Notes under the pieces: model-generated | Seen by the model: only the letters and a program-made list of their open reading frames with translations | Told to the model about the DNA's origin: nothing | Database searches by the model: none | NCBI GenBank assembly: GCA_964384555.1 | Contig: CAYLLA010000001.1 | Span: forward strand, 124,001-188,000 | DNA: 64,000 bases | Reading direction: 5' to 3' | Origin: CAG-390 sp964384555 | GTDB lineage: Bacteria > Bacillota > Clostridia > Oscillospirales > CAG-272 | Translations under genes and position numbers: made by a program | Shown: one piece after another, positions 8,190 to 17,640 of the stretch | Layout: each line of letters starts with the position of its first letter | Position numbering within the stretch: the stretch's first letter is position 1

Positions 8190-9380
8190 TTAAAACCCTA
8201 AGATCGATCTTATCCGTTCAATGAGGCTTGGGGTGCGCTGTTTTTTTGCCATAGCTGAATATTCAGCCGTTACATCCGCTGTGGCTATCACACGTCCGCC
8301 GCATACCCAGCTGACAGTGCCGAGTGGTTCTCCGCGCCGCACCGGAGCTTGAATGCTTGCTGGCAGGGCGGTGGAGATGGTGATCTCTTTGCGTTGCCGC
8401 GGCAGTGTTACGCGAACCGCCTGCGTGTTTGAGCCTATCACGCCACGTTGCTCTCCGCCGTCGAGCGACAAAAGAAAGCGGCATTCGCGGGCGCGGCAAA
8501 GCTCTACGCTTTCGTACTTTGAGAAGCCGTAGTCAAGCATTCGCTCATGATCACGCCAGTCGTCAGGGTCGGAGAGGGTCACGGCTATCAGCCGCAGTCC
8601 GTCACGCTCGGCAGCGGTAACAAGACAACGCCCGCTTTTTTTGGTAAAGCCCGTCTTGCCGCCTATCGTGCCCTCGTAGCTGCGCAAAAGGCGATCGTGA
8701 TTTATCAGCAAACGCGCACCGTCATTATCTCCCATGGGTATGGTCTTGCGATAGGTGCCCGCTATCCTTCGGAGTTCGGTGTTATCAAACGCCGCGGCGG
8801 CTATTGCCGCAAGCTCTCGCGCGGTTGTGTAGTGAGTATCTGAATCCAGCCCGTGCGGGTTATCAAAATGCGTGTCTTTAAGTCCCAGCGCGGCGGCACG
8901 CTCGTTCATAAGTTCGGCAAAGGAATCGATGGATCCGGTCACCGCTATCGCTATAGCCGTTGCGGCATCGTTGGCGGATTCCAGCATCAAGGCGTAAAGC
9001 AACGCCTCAAGTGTCAGCTCCTCGCCCTCGGTGAGATATATCGATGAGCCCTCAATGCCAACGGCCGCGGCGGGGATTCTTATCACAGTTTGCAACGGCA
9101 GGGATTCTATCGCCACCAGTGCCGTCATCAGCTTTGTGGTGCTGGCCATCGGGAGACGCATATCCGCGTTTTTGGCCATGAGCACACGCCCCGCGCCGTC
9201 AGTAAGCACGGCGGCACGTGCCGATAGTGCCATGTCAGGCGCGGAAATATCACCCGAGGGGAGATTGCCGCCCTCGGGCAGATATGCTGCCGCGGCTGTA
9301 TTTGCTGCCGGCAGACTCGCGGCAAGGCACAGCACGAGTATAGATACAGATATAAATAGGAATAGTTTCTTGATCTTCAT
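8190..9380 (-). CDS. dacF: D-alanyl-D-alanine carboxypeptidase (DacF-type)
   Basis: A secreted serine peptidase of the penicillin-binding protein 5 family that trims the terminal D-Ala of peptidoglycan stem peptides. The chosen ATG at 9380 has GGAG six bases upstream and opens directly into a signal peptide (MKIKKLFLFISVSILVLC...), giving 396 residues. The three active-site motifs are S80-T-T-K83, S135-A-N137 and K242-T-G244. The C-terminal beta domain and a final basic, hydrophobic stretch could attach it to the membrane. A longer start 24 bases upstream is possible but less likely. Its place between ytfJ and rluB suggests a sporulation-linked (dacF/dacB-like) role. Confidence 0.93.
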   Translation of the reverse strand: MKIKKLFLFISVSILVLCLAASLPAANTAAAAYLPEGGNLPSGDISAPDMALSARAAVLTDGAGRVLMAKNADMRLPMASTTKLMTALVAIESLPLQTVIRIPAAAVGIEGSSIYLTEGEELTLEALLYALMLESANDAATAIAIAVTGSIDSFAELMNERAAALGLKDTHFDNPHGLDSDTHYTTARELAAIAAAAFDNTELRRIAGTYRKTIPMGDNDGARLLINHDRLLRSYEGTIGGKTGFTKKSGRCLVTAAERDGLRLIAVTLSDPDDWRDHERMLDYGFSKYESVELCRARECRFLLSLDGGEQRGVIGSNTQAVRVTLPRQRKEITISTALPASIQAPVRRGEPLGTVSWVCGGRVIATADVTAEYSAMAKKQRTPSLIERIRSILGF

Positions 9381-9472
9381 TTCAGCTCCGCCTGCGGTCA
9401 ACAATATATCGGTGCACCATATGTCACAGAATATTATATTCCGCAGGCGAGTCGCTTATGCCGTGGATGATC

Positions 9473-9898
9473 TTATTCCTCAGTATCTGCCTTATCCTTT
9501 GTAAATACGGCCTTTATCTTGGAGATTATCTCGGGCGAGCGTTCGATGACGTCAGCCACCTGCTCGATAGTGCCGCTTTGCTGATCCATACCAACGTTTA
9601 TCATCTCAACGCGACCGTCAGCGCCGACTACCAAAAAGCCCACGGGAGCAATGGAAAGTCCGGTTCCGCCGCCGCCTCCAAAGTTTTGTAGTTTTGCGCG
9701 CAGTGCCTCCTCGTTTTTGCCGTTAAAGTCCATGCCGCCCGAGGCAAATCCCATTGAGATCTTGGAGACGGGAATTATCACCGTGCCGGATGGCGTGCTT
9801 ATAGGATCTCCTATAACGGTGTTGGCATCGATCATTGTGCGAATGTTCTCAAGCGACGATGCAATGATTTCCTGAAGCTTGTTTTCTGATGTGGCCAT
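9473..9898 (-). CDS. ytfJ: Sporulation protein YtfJ (GerW family)
   Basis: This 141-residue protein matches the GerW/YtfJ family. It has the conserved core DANTVIGDPISTPSGTVIIP, a glycine-rich turn (FGGGGGTG) around residue 75, and a strand PVGFLVV. In Bacillus the family is needed for normal germination and is made in the forespore. Clostridial genomes carry it between dacF and the DUF2953 gene, as found here. It supports the view that the organism forms spores. No signal peptide or membrane segment is seen. Confidence 0.92.
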   Translation of the reverse strand: MATSENKLQEIIASSLENIRTMIDANTVIGDPISTPSGTVIIPVSKISMGFASGGMDFNGKNEEALRAKLQNFGGGGGTGLSIAPVGFLVVGADGRVEMINVGMDQQSGTIEQVADVIERSPEIISKIKAVFTKDKADTEE

Positions 9899-9989
9899 AG
9901 CGGACCCCTTCCTTAAAATAAATTAAATAAATAAATTAAATATATTTGGCTTTGCTTTTTTAGTTGTCAAAACAAAAATGATCCTGCGG

Positions 9990-10667
9990 TTATTTTTTTG
10001 CCTCGTGTTTTACAAATGTCACGGCGGTGCGTATTAAAATATCAAACACCTGCCACACACGCAGTGAAAAGCCTATCTCTATGTCGGCCGTCGTGGCTTC
10101 CGAAAGATAGTCTGCATGCACGTCAACATCCGCGCGCCGCGCACCCGTCAGCGTACCAACACTGTCAAGCAGGGCGGCAATATACGCCACCGATTGCGAT
10201 ATCGTGCCGTAAAGAAGGGCGGTCTTGGCGGCATCCCCGGTAGCCACGTTTATATACAAACGCGCTATCCGCACACGCAGGTGGCGTGCAAAGCGCCCGA
10301 CTGCTGTTCTTACAAGCGCGAGGATAAGTGATATAGTCTCGCCTATCGGCTTTTTCTTCAGCTTGCCGCGCCGCTTAAGCTCCTGCTCACGCCGTTTTGC
10401 CGCCTTTTCCGCCGCCTTTGCTTTCTTTTTTGCGGCGGCCTTTTCTGCCTTTTTCTGCTCGCGCGCGCGGCGGGCGGCTATCTTTTTTGGTGTAAAGTCG
10501 CGTATCCTTACCCGCTTTTTTCGGGCAGGGAGAATATTTATCTTTATGCCGCAGATCTTTACGGCAAGCGCAAAGTCATCAGCATATTTAATTATCACCT
10601 CGGCGCGTATCATTGCCAAAAGAAAGAAAAACAGCAATATACCGCCGATAATATAAAGTGCCGTCAC
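9990..10667 (-). CDS. DUF2953 family membrane protein
   Basis: The frame is open further upstream, but the best start is GTG at 10667 because a full AGGAGG lies eight bases before it. That avoids overlap with scpB and puts the hydrophobic anchor (TALYIIGGILLFFFLLAMI) at the N-terminus. The 225-residue product then has a highly basic Lys/Ala/Arg coiled segment (about residues 55-115) and a C-terminal domain ending WQVFDILIRTAVTFVKHEAKK. The gene order scpB-DUF2953-ytfJ is standard in Clostridia. Function is unknown; its setting suggests a sporulation role. Confidence 0.8.
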   Translation of the reverse strand: MTALYIIGGILLFFFLLAMIRAEVIIKYADDFALAVKICGIKINILPARKKRVRIRDFTPKKIAARRAREQKKAEKAAAKKKAKAAEKAAKRREQELKRRGKLKKKPIGETISLILALVRTAVGRFARHLRVRIARLYINVATGDAAKTALLYGTISQSVAYIAALLDSVGTLTGARRADVDVHADYLSEATTADIEIGFSLRVWQVFDILIRTAVTFVKHEAKK

Positions 10668-10743
10668 CCGCAACCCTCCTGCCAGTGATTGACTGTCGCC
10701 ATCAAAAGCATACTGCCTGCTTGTTTTGTCTGTTCTGCTTGCC

Positions 10744-11400
10744 TTATTGCGCCGTGCCTGATGATTCGATATCCTTGTCGGGAATACCGGCATCGTCGCC
10801 GTCGCCCATGTCATCCTCGTCATCATCGCTCTTGCTTGCAAGAGCATCAACAGCGGCAAGGACGGAGGCCGCCTGCGGCAACTCGCTTATAGAGGATAAC
10901 CCAAACACGCGCAAAAATTTATCCGTTGTGCCGTAAAGCATAGGTCTGCCGGGCGCATCGAGTCGCCCCACAGGCTCTATCAGCTCTTTGTCAAGCAAAG
11001 AACCCACGGCGTATGCCGAATCTACACCGCGCACCGTGTCGATAAATGCGCGTGTTACCGGCTGATTGTAGGCCGCAATGGCCAATACCTCAAGCGATGA
11101 TGCCGAGAGATTTCCGCCGCGCTTGATTCCAAGCGCCTCACGGATATACGGCATATAGCGCTCGTTAGTGCAAAGCTGGCAGGAGTCATCAAAGCATAAA
11201 AGCAACACTCCGCCATGCTCGTCCGAGTTTACGCGATCCGAAAGGTGAGTCACCAGCTGTTTGGTATCCTTGGTGGTCAGCCCCAATACATCGCCTAATT
11301 TTGAATATTCCATCGGGTGTCCCGCGGCAAAGAGAATAGCCTCAATAGCACCCTCAAGTTGTTTTATATCTGTAAGCTGTTCGTTTTCCAAAGCTCGCAC
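10744..11400 (-). CDS. scpB: Segregation and condensation protein B
   Basis: A winged-helix subunit that, with ScpA, bridges the heads of the SMC condensin and promotes chromosome segregation. The 218 residues contain the two winged-helix units typical of ScpB (EGAIEAILFAAGHPMEYSKL and LSASSLEVLAIAAYNQPVTR). The C-terminal tail is very acidic (DDDEDDMGDGDD) and not part of the fold. The start is GTG at 11400, or possibly TTG at 11391, which has better spacing to AGAGG. It lies four bases after scpA, so the two are co-translated. Confidence 0.92.
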   Translation of the reverse strand: MRALENEQLTDIKQLEGAIEAILFAAGHPMEYSKLGDVLGLTTKDTKQLVTHLSDRVNSDEHGGVLLLCFDDSCQLCTNERYMPYIREALGIKRGGNLSASSLEVLAIAAYNQPVTRAFIDTVRGVDSAYAVGSLLDKELIEPVGRLDAPGRPMLYGTTDKFLRVFGLSSISELPQAASVLAAVDALASKSDDDEDDMGDGDDAGIPDKDIESSGTAQ

Positions 11401-11404
11401 CTCT

Positions 11405-12199
11405 TTATTCGTTCATCTCCGAGACTGCCGCGGCAATGCTATCGTCATCCGCGCCGTCGTCCGACGTGCCAACACCTATTGCAAAGCGCGTGCCAACACC
11501 GTGAAGCGTTTCAAGCTCGTCCGCGCCCTCGATTATCACGAGCCGCCCGAGCTTTATAAGTTCCAAAACGCCAATAAATATTGCCACAAGATCCGGGCGG
11601 GATACCGCATCATCAAGCAAAGTGCCAAGGTCGCAGGTCGAATCCTGCTCGCGAAAATGCTCCATGATGCCGATTATCTTAAGCTCTACCGGAATTATCG
11701 GCTTGGCAATAGGCCTTACAAGCTCGCCGCGTGCCTCTTTGTGCGTGCTGGCGTAGGAAAGCACACGCCTCATGGCATCATACAGCCGCTCGGGGTCTTG
11801 ATCGGCCACAAATGTCCTGTCAACGGATATCTCGTCCGTGTCCTTTTCCATTCGCCCGTGGAATTTCGCGTATCTCTCTCCAAGCTTTACCGCCGCCTGC
11901 TTTGCGGCCTCCAGACGTGCTATCGCCTCGGCAAGCCGCGCGCGCGGGTCTTCCTCTTCGGGTACTTCGCGCGGCAAAAGCATTTTGCTTTTTATCAGCA
12001 TCAGCTCGCTTGCCATGCTTAAAAACTCAACGGCCAGCTCAATATCAAGCCTTTGCGCCATCGAGATGTACTCTAAATACTGGTCGCAGATAAGAGAGAT
12101 GGGGATATCCTCTATGCGGAACTTATTCTTTTTTATAAGATTCAATAAAAGGTCAAGCGGCCCCTCAAATTTTTCAAGCTTGTAGGTTATACCGTCCAC
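11405..12199 (-). CDS. scpA: Segregation and condensation protein A
   Basis: The kleisin subunit of the SMC-ScpAB complex. In the 264-residue product the N-terminal kleisin helix motif is FEGPLDLLLNLIKKNKFRIE, followed by the family run LAVEFLSMASELMLIKSKML. The C-terminal winged helix occupies about residues 165-240. The start is GTG at 12199 with GGAGAG eight bases upstream. It is translated just ahead of scpB. An M50 protease gene lies immediately upstream in the same direction, a common clostridial arrangement. Confidence 0.93.
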   Translation of the reverse strand: MDGITYKLEKFEGPLDLLLNLIKKNKFRIEDIPISLICDQYLEYISMAQRLDIELAVEFLSMASELMLIKSKMLLPREVPEEEDPRARLAEAIARLEAAKQAAVKLGERYAKFHGRMEKDTDEISVDRTFVADQDPERLYDAMRRVLSYASTHKEARGELVRPIAKPIIPVELKIIGIMEHFREQDSTCDLGTLLDDAVSRPDLVAIFIGVLELIKLGRLVIIEGADELETLHGVGTRFAIGVGTSDDGADDDSIAAAVSEMNE

Positions 12200-12244
12200 T
12201 GTCGATCTCTCCGTGTGAAATAAATCAAAGGCCGGCGCCGTCCG

Positions 12245-12952
12245 TTACATAAACAAACCAAACAGCGAGCCCCACAGCCAATACATTCCGCCAAGTATGA
12301 GGTCTGTAAGCCAAGAGAGCGGTGTGGTGAGCACGCCGAGCCAAAGCAGAACAAATATTGCTATCGTTATATATCTTTCGTATTTCATAACTCCAAAATA
12401 CCATTTGGAGGGAAGAAAAACGTAAAACAGCCTTGAGCCGTCAAGTGGCGGCACCGGGAGTAGATTGAAAACAGCCAGCGAAATATTGAGCTGTGCTCCC
12501 ATCTGCAAAAATATCAGCCACGTTGTAACGATATACCATACCTGCGACGGTGCGCCGACAGGCAGAAATCTTGCGGCGAGAAAATATGAGAGCTGGTAGA
12601 GCGCAACGAAGACAAAGCCGAGGCAGATATTGGAGATAGGTCCCGCGGCGGCGGTGAGCGCCATATCGCGGCGGGGCTTTTTAAAGTATCTGGTGTTTAC
12701 CGGGACGGGAGTTGCCCAGCCGAAGCCGAAGAGGAGCATACAGAGAAATCCCGGCAGGTTTAGGTGTTTAAACGGATCAAGCGTCAGCCGCCCGAGGTTT
12801 TTTGCTGTGGGGTCACCAAGCTTTGAGGCCATCCAACCGTGTGCCGCCTCATGAAGTGAGAGCGAGAGCAAAATTATCGGCAGGGTGAGCAAAAGGCTCA
12901 GCAGATATGAGCTGATGTCATTCGTTCCGTTGGTTATCAAATATCTGAACAT
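12245..12952 (-). CDS. Site-2-protease-like M50 membrane metallopeptidase
   Basis: This 235-residue polytopic membrane protein has the zinc-binding motif HEAAH near residue 35 and the second motif PPLDGSRLF near residue 172, both inside membrane helices. These are the marks of intramembrane zinc proteases of the SpoIVFB/rhomboid-unrelated site-2 group (YwhC-like branch). Substrates are unknown. The gene sits between engB and scpA, and similar neighbours of scpAB occur in many Clostridia. It is distinct from the second M50 protein at 47062, which has HECGH. Confidence 0.87.
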   Translation of the reverse strand: MFRYLITNGTNDISSYLLSLLLTLPIILLSLSLHEAAHGWMASKLGDPTAKNLGRLTLDPFKHLNLPGFLCMLLFGFGWATPVPVNTRYFKKPRRDMALTAAAGPISNICLGFVFVALYQLSYFLAARFLPVGAPSQVWYIVTTWLIFLQMGAQLNISLAVFNLLPVPPLDGSRLFYVFLPSKWYFGVMKYERYITIAIFVLLWLGVLTTPLSWLTDLILGGMYWLWGSLFGLFM

Positions 12953-13003
12953 TCAGTCTTTATCTCCGTTTGTTATCTAAATAATATCTTGGACCGTTGT
13001 TTT

Positions 13004-13609
13004 TTATTGTTGCGCCGCGGCGAGTATCACCCGCCAAGTCTCGTCACGTCCCTCGCCGGTGTGTGAGGAGAAGGGAATTATCGTTGTCCCCTCCGGGACG
13101 GCGGGGCAGGAGCGGATCTTCTCCATTGCCTCCGCACGTGCCTTTTTGGAGGAAAGCTTATCGGCCTTGGTCGCCGCTATCGCGAACGGAACGCCGGCCG
13201 CGTTCAGCCACTCCATCATCATTACATCATCGGATGTAGGTCCTACCCGCATATCCACAAGCTGCAACACCAGCATTATGCGGTCGCGGGAGGGATTTTG
13301 GGTGAAATATCCGTCCGTCAGCTCCGACCAACGCGCTTTGTCATCATACGCGCGCTTGGCATAGCCGTAGCCGGGCAGGTCCACCAAAAACAGTGCGCCG
13401 TCAACATCGTAAAAATTCACGGTTATCGTTTTGCCGGGGGATGAACTCACCCTCGCCAGTGCGCGCCTGCCGAGCAGGGTGTTTATAAGCGAGCTTTTGC
13501 CAACATTCGAACGTCCCGCAAGTGCTATCTGCGGGGTGGCCGAACGCGGGAACTGTCGCACCTGTCCGGCGGTTATCTTAAGGTCGGCTCGGTTAAGATT
13601 GAGCGGCAT
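13004..13609 (-). CDS. engB: Ribosome biogenesis GTP-binding protein YsxC/EngB
   Basis: A TRAFAC-class GTPase needed for late assembly of the large ribosomal subunit. In the 201 residues the G1 loop is GRSNVGKSS (residues 32-40), G3 is DLPGYGYAK and G4 is TKADK. Length is normal. The ATG at 13609 lies within the last 17 bases of lon, so the two are translationally coupled; lon-engB is a common pair in Bacillota. Confidence 0.95.
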   Translation of the reverse strand: MPLNLNRADLKITAGQVRQFPRSATPQIALAGRSNVGKSSLINTLLGRRALARVSSSPGKTITVNFYDVDGALFLVDLPGYGYAKRAYDDKARWSELTDGYFTQNPSRDRIMLVLQLVDMRVGPTSDDVMMMEWLNAAGVPFAIAATKADKLSSKKARAEAMEKIRSCPAVPEGTTIIPFSSHTGEGRDETWRVILAAAQQ

Positions 13610-16049
13610 CTATGGTTGCTCCTTTGCAGGGATTTTCATTTGACGGCGGAATTGGCATCGCGGTTGCTTGCTTTGCGGTCGTCAGGTCGGCAGAATGCAC
13701 TCCTATACCGCCCACGGTGGTCAGCGGGCTTCGCAAAGCCCGATCCAGTACCTCTTTTACATTGCTTACGGGAATAAACTTAAGCGCGGCACGTGCCTCG
13801 GGATCTATCTCGTCAAGATCGCCAAGGTTTGCCTTGGGAATAAGCACCGTATGTACGCCGGCCGCATATGCCGCCATAGTTTTCTCGCGCAGTCCGCCTA
13901 TCGGCAAAACACGCCCGGTAAGCGTTACCTCGCCTGTCATTGCCACATCGTTGGCAACAGGCGTACCCGATAGCGCACTTACAAGTGCTGTGACCATCGT
14001 CACTCCGGCGGAGGGACCATCCTTGGGAACCGCGCCCTCCGGAACATGTATGTGTATATCCTTTGTCTTGTAAAAGTCGGAGGATATGCCGTAATCGGAG
14101 GACACGCGGCGAACAAAGCTCAGCGCGGTCTCGGCGGATTCCTTCATAACGTCGCCAAGCTTGCCTGTAAGCTCAAGCTTGCCTGTGCCGTCAAGCACCG
14201 CCGCTTCAACCTTTAAAAGATCTCCGCCGTCCTCGGTGTAGGCAAGCCCATTTACAACGCCCACAAGATCCTCATCGTCAATGTGTTCGGGTATCAGCTT
14301 GCGTGCGCCCAAAAACTCTCCAATATCGGCGCGGTCGAGCGAGACTGACTTTACCTTGCCGTCGCTGTCAACTATCCGTTTGGCGGCCTTGCGGCAAAGC
14401 TCGGCTATCGTGCGTTCAAGATTACGCACTCCGGCCTCACGTGTGTAGCAGTCTATCACCTCGTATATGGCCTCATCCGTCAGCTTAAGCTGGCGCTTTG
14501 TAAGACCGTGGCGGCGCAGCTGCTTGGGAATAAGATGATCCCGCGTTATCGCCAGCTTTTCGCGGCGGGTGTAGCTTGAAAGCTCAATTACCTCCATACG
14601 GTCAATGAGCGGGCGCGGGACGGTATCCAGCGTGTTGGCTGTAGTTATAAACAGACATTCGGAAAGGTCGAACGGCAGCTCAACAAAATGATCCCTAAAG
14701 CTCTTGTTCTGCTCCGGGTCAAGCACCTCAAGCAGAGCGGAGGCAGGGTCGCCGTGAGCATCGGAGGTGAGCTTATCCACCTCATCAAGCAATATCAGTG
14801 GATTGCGCACGCCCGCCTTTATCACGGCATCTATTATGCGCCCGGGCATTGCCGCAACATATGTCTTGCGGTGACCGCGAATATCCGCCTCGTCACGCAC
14901 GCCGCCAAGGGAAACGCGCACGTATTTTCTGTTCATGGCGTGGGCGATGGAGGCTGCAACAGATGTTTTACCTGTTCCGGGAGGGCCTACAAGGCATATT
15001 ATTTGGTTTTTAAGCTCGGGATTTAACTGCTTTACGGCCAAAAACTCAAGTATTCTTGTTTTTACCTTGTCAAGTCCCTCGTGATCGGCATCAAGTATCT
15101 TTTTTGCCGCATCAACATTCACTCTGTCCCGCGTTTTGGCATTCCATGGAATATCAAGGCAGGTGTCAAGATAACTGCGAAGCACCGTTGCCTCCGCCGA
15201 GCCAAATGGCGTTCGGGAGAGACGCTCGTTTTCGCGCTGCAGCTTTTCCTTGACCTCATCCGGCAGGTGCGCACGCTCGATCCTGTCGGCATAGTCATCC
15301 GGGTCATCACCGCCGCCCAGCTCGTCCTCTATAACGCGCATCTGCTCGCGCAGATAATAGTCGCGTTGGTTGCGGGATATATTTTCACGCACGCGCTGAT
15401 GTATTTTTTGCTCGCATTCAAGTAACTCGCATTCGCGGTTCAAAATGCCGATAAGGCGGTGAATTCTCGCAAATGGGTCAAATTCATCAAGTATCGCCTG
15501 CTTATCCGTGTACTTAACGAGCACGGCGGATGCTATAAAATCAGCCAGCAGAGCAGGGGATTCAATGCCGTGCGCCGTCAACTTTACATCGTTTGTCACA
15601 TTGGGCATAAGATCCACTATCTTGTCAAAGACCTCTATCGCCTCGCGAATGTACGCCTCGCCGTGTATTCCGCCGTTGTCGGCAAGATCCACGCTGCGGG
15701 CAAGCACATCCGCATCTATCAGCTTGCCGGTCTTGCGGTATTCTGTTACCTTTGCGCGGGAAGTCCCCTCGCATATAACGCGGACTGTGCCGCCGGACCT
15801 TGCGGTCTGGCGCAGGCGGGCGACTGTTCCCACCTTGTAAAGACCGCCGGGAGTTATCTCGCCGTCACCTGTCTTTTTTACGCACACTATAAGGCAAAGC
15901 CTGTCTGCGGCATTGGCGGCATCGATGCAGGCAAGTGCCGCTTCATCTGTAACTTCAAAGCTTATCGGAATGCCGGGAAAGGCAACGGCCTCGCGCAGCG
16001 GCAGCACGGGGAGTGTCAACTTCTCGGCCTTTTCTATATATTCGGGCAT
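13593..16049 (-). CDS. lon: ATP-dependent protease La
   Basis: A cytoplasmic AAA+ serine protease that degrades misfolded and regulatory proteins. The ATG at 16049 is chosen because the substrate-binding N-domain starts directly after it (TLPVLPLREAVAFPG), giving 818 residues. An in-frame GTG at 16085 would add 12 residues. Walker A is GPPGTGKTS around residue 350. The catalytic dyad is Ser680 (PKDGPSAGVTM) and Lys723. A 40-residue tail beyond the usual Lon end contains many Pro, Thr and Ala, and its last bases overlap engB. No HrcA/CIRCE element was seen upstream. Confidence 0.95.
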   Translation of the reverse strand: MPEYIEKAEKLTLPVLPLREAVAFPGIPISFEVTDEAALACIDAANAADRLCLIVCVKKTGDGEITPGGLYKVGTVARLRQTARSGGTVRVICEGTSRAKVTEYRKTGKLIDADVLARSVDLADNGGIHGEAYIREAIEVFDKIVDLMPNVTNDVKLTAHGIESPALLADFIASAVLVKYTDKQAILDEFDPFARIHRLIGILNRECELLECEQKIHQRVRENISRNQRDYYLREQMRVIEDELGGGDDPDDYADRIERAHLPDEVKEKLQRENERLSRTPFGSAEATVLRSYLDTCLDIPWNAKTRDRVNVDAAKKILDADHEGLDKVKTRILEFLAVKQLNPELKNQIICLVGPPGTGKTSVAASIAHAMNRKYVRVSLGGVRDEADIRGHRKTYVAAMPGRIIDAVIKAGVRNPLILLDEVDKLTSDAHGDPASALLEVLDPEQNKSFRDHFVELPFDLSECLFITTANTLDTVPRPLIDRMEVIELSSYTRREKLAITRDHLIPKQLRRHGLTKRQLKLTDEAIYEVIDCYTREAGVRNLERTIAELCRKAAKRIVDSDGKVKSVSLDRADIGEFLGARKLIPEHIDDEDLVGVVNGLAYTEDGGDLLKVEAAVLDGTGKLELTGKLGDVMKESAETALSFVRRVSSDYGISSDFYKTKDIHIHVPEGAVPKDGPSAGVTMVTALVSALSGTPVANDVAMTGEVTLTGRVLPIGGLREKTMAAYAAGVHTVLIPKANLGDLDEIDPEARAALKFIPVSNVKEVLDRALRSPLTTVGGIGVHSADLTTAKQATAMPIPPSNENPCKGATIDAAQS

Positions 16050-16132
16050 ATCTTTATCCAATGCTCCTGCATCGGCAGGAGCCACCTTCGGGTTGATCTA
16101 ATAATATTTAAAATTTGTTATTGTTTTTGGCT

Positions 16133-16789
16133 TTAGTCTTTTATTTCTATAAAACCGTTTATTGTAAGCTCATCTATGTTCACGCCGGCATAAACACCGC
16201 GGAACGGCCAGCTGGCTGAGACCTCGGCACTGCCGCAACCGCCTACCAGCGGCATGGAGAGCGTGGTCTCGTATATGGCAAATTCGGTGCGGTCTGCACC
16301 GTCGTAAGCAATGGCAGGGGCAGAGTAGCTGTAAGTCTCTCCCAAAAACTTGAACTTACAGTTGTATCTTTCCGAAACGAAAAGGGAATAACTGCGCACC
16401 TTAAGCGTCAGCTTCACCTCGGCGGTGTCTGCGGTGCGGGATACCGTCTCCCAATCTATAGAAAGGGAGAGCAGTGCAGCCTCGTCGGAAATTATCCTGC
16501 CGCTTTTAGCTTGGTATGCCACGGGTAGCGGCTCGGGGGAGGCGCTCTCCTCACCTGATGATGCCGGGGGGAGCGGTTCGGTGAGAGCCGTATCATCCGG
16601 TCTTTGGGTATCGGTACTGCTTTTTTGGTTTGAAGTATCCGGCGGAGCGGTACTGCCCGCGGGTGCCTCCGTGCTCTCGTCACCGCCCTCACGCCCCAGC
16701 GCGAATCCGCCGTATATAAGCAAGGCGGTAAGTATCAGCGCTGTTATGATGAGCAGTGCTATCATAAGCTTTTTTGAATCGATCTTCAT
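16133..16789 (-). CDS. Membrane-anchored protein with an extracellular domain, unknown
   Basis: This 218-residue protein begins with a short basic head and one transmembrane helix (residues 8-32). A 50-residue Ser/Thr/Pro/Glu-rich linker follows, then a C-terminal beta-rich domain (about 100-218) with two cysteines that could form a disulphide outside the cell. The layout is that of an anchored surface protein with an immunoglobulin-like or DUF-type domain. I do not recognise the family. It is transcribed toward lon, 84 bases upstream of the lon ATG. Confidence 0.7.
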   Translation of the reverse strand: MKIDSKKLMIALLIITALILTALLIYGGFALGREGGDESTEAPAGSTAPPDTSNQKSSTDTQRPDDTALTEPLPPASSGEESASPEPLPVAYQAKSGRIISDEAALLSLSIDWETVSRTADTAEVKLTLKVRSYSLFVSERYNCKFKFLGETYSYSAPAIAYDGADRTEFAIYETTLSMPLVGGCGSAEVSASWPFRGVYAGVNIDELTINGFIEIKD

Positions 16790-16914
16790 GTGACTTATCA
16801 GTCTGCCTTTCCTTTGGCGCGTGCAAAATGCCGCGCATCTGTGTCTTGGGTTTCTTTGGTTTGTCTTTGCTGTTATGCCTGTCGGTCGTCGGAATTAATT
16901 AAGATCAATTAAGA

Positions 16915-17358
16915 TCAAGCGTTTTTAAATTGCTCGGCGGCGGCAACCGCAAGGCGGTCACAACGCTCGTTGTACTCATGACCGGCATGTCCGCGTATCC
17001 AGGAGAGCGTCACGCGGTGAGTGGAGCAAAGGGTGAGCAACCGCTCCCAAAGATCCTGGTTGAGCGCGGGTGAGCCGTCACTCTTTTTCCAACCGCGGCG
17101 GCGCCAGCCCTCGGCCCATTTTTTATCCAGTCCGTCGCAAAGATATTTAGAGTCGGTCGTCAGTAATACATCACACGGCTCGCGCAGTGCCTCAAGCGCA
17201 CGTATGGCGGCGGTAAGCTCCATGCGATTGTTTGTGGTGTGCGCCTCGCCGCCGGAAAGCTCTCGCTCCCGCTCTCCGTAAACGAGCACAGCACCCCAGC
17301 CTCCCGGGCCGGGATTGCCGGAGCAAGCTCCGTCGGTATATATATCAACGTGTTTCAT
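16915..17358 (-). CDS. rnhA: Ribonuclease HI
   Basis: Cuts the RNA strand of RNA-DNA hybrids. The acidic catalytic set is complete: Asp in DIYTDGACSGNPGPGGWG, Glu in NNRMELTAAI, Asp in LLTTDSKYL and Asp in NERCDRLA. The basic protrusion (KKWAEGWRRRGWKK) typical of the E. coli-type enzyme is present. The ATG at 17358, with AAAGGA upstream, gives 147 residues; an ATG 18 bases further upstream lacks a ribosome binding site. A strong promoter lies just upstream. Confidence 0.95.
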   Translation of the reverse strand: MKHVDIYTDGACSGNPGPGGWGAVLVYGERERELSGGEAHTTNNRMELTAAIRALEALREPCDVLLTTDSKYLCDGLDKKWAEGWRRRGWKKSDGSPALNQDLWERLLTLCSTHRVTLSWIRGHAGHEYNERCDRLAVAAAEQFKNA

Positions 17359-17398
17359 GCGTGTATCCTTTGTCATCGGCTAAAAATATACATTATAT

Positions 17399-17427
17399 AT
17401 TATACAATATGTAAAGCAAAAAGTCAA
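17399..17427 (-). promoter_or_regulatory. Sigma-A promoter of rnhA
   Basis: Read on the minus strand: TTGACT (17422-17427), a 17-base spacer, TATAAT (17399-17404). Confidence 0.75.
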
Positions 17428-17565
17428 CTGCAATATTGTGTACGTAATATAAACCATTTGCGGATCTAAAATATACGCCCACTGTTTTTTCGCGGCAATA
17501 CGAGCGTATGTAAATTTTTTTGATAAATTTTTTACCCGCCGCGGGCATTTTATCTGCTTTATCTA

Positions 17566-17594
17566 TTGATTTTATAAAAAAAATATAGTATAAT
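17566..17594 (+). promoter_or_regulatory. Sigma-A promoter of the E2-like acyltransferase gene
   Basis: TTGATT (17566-17571), a 17-base spacer and TATAAT (17589-17594), about 47 bases before the start codon. Confidence 0.75.
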
Positions 17595-17640
17595 AACATG
17601 TCCGCCGTGCGGGCGACGGATAATGAAAGGTGGTGACACA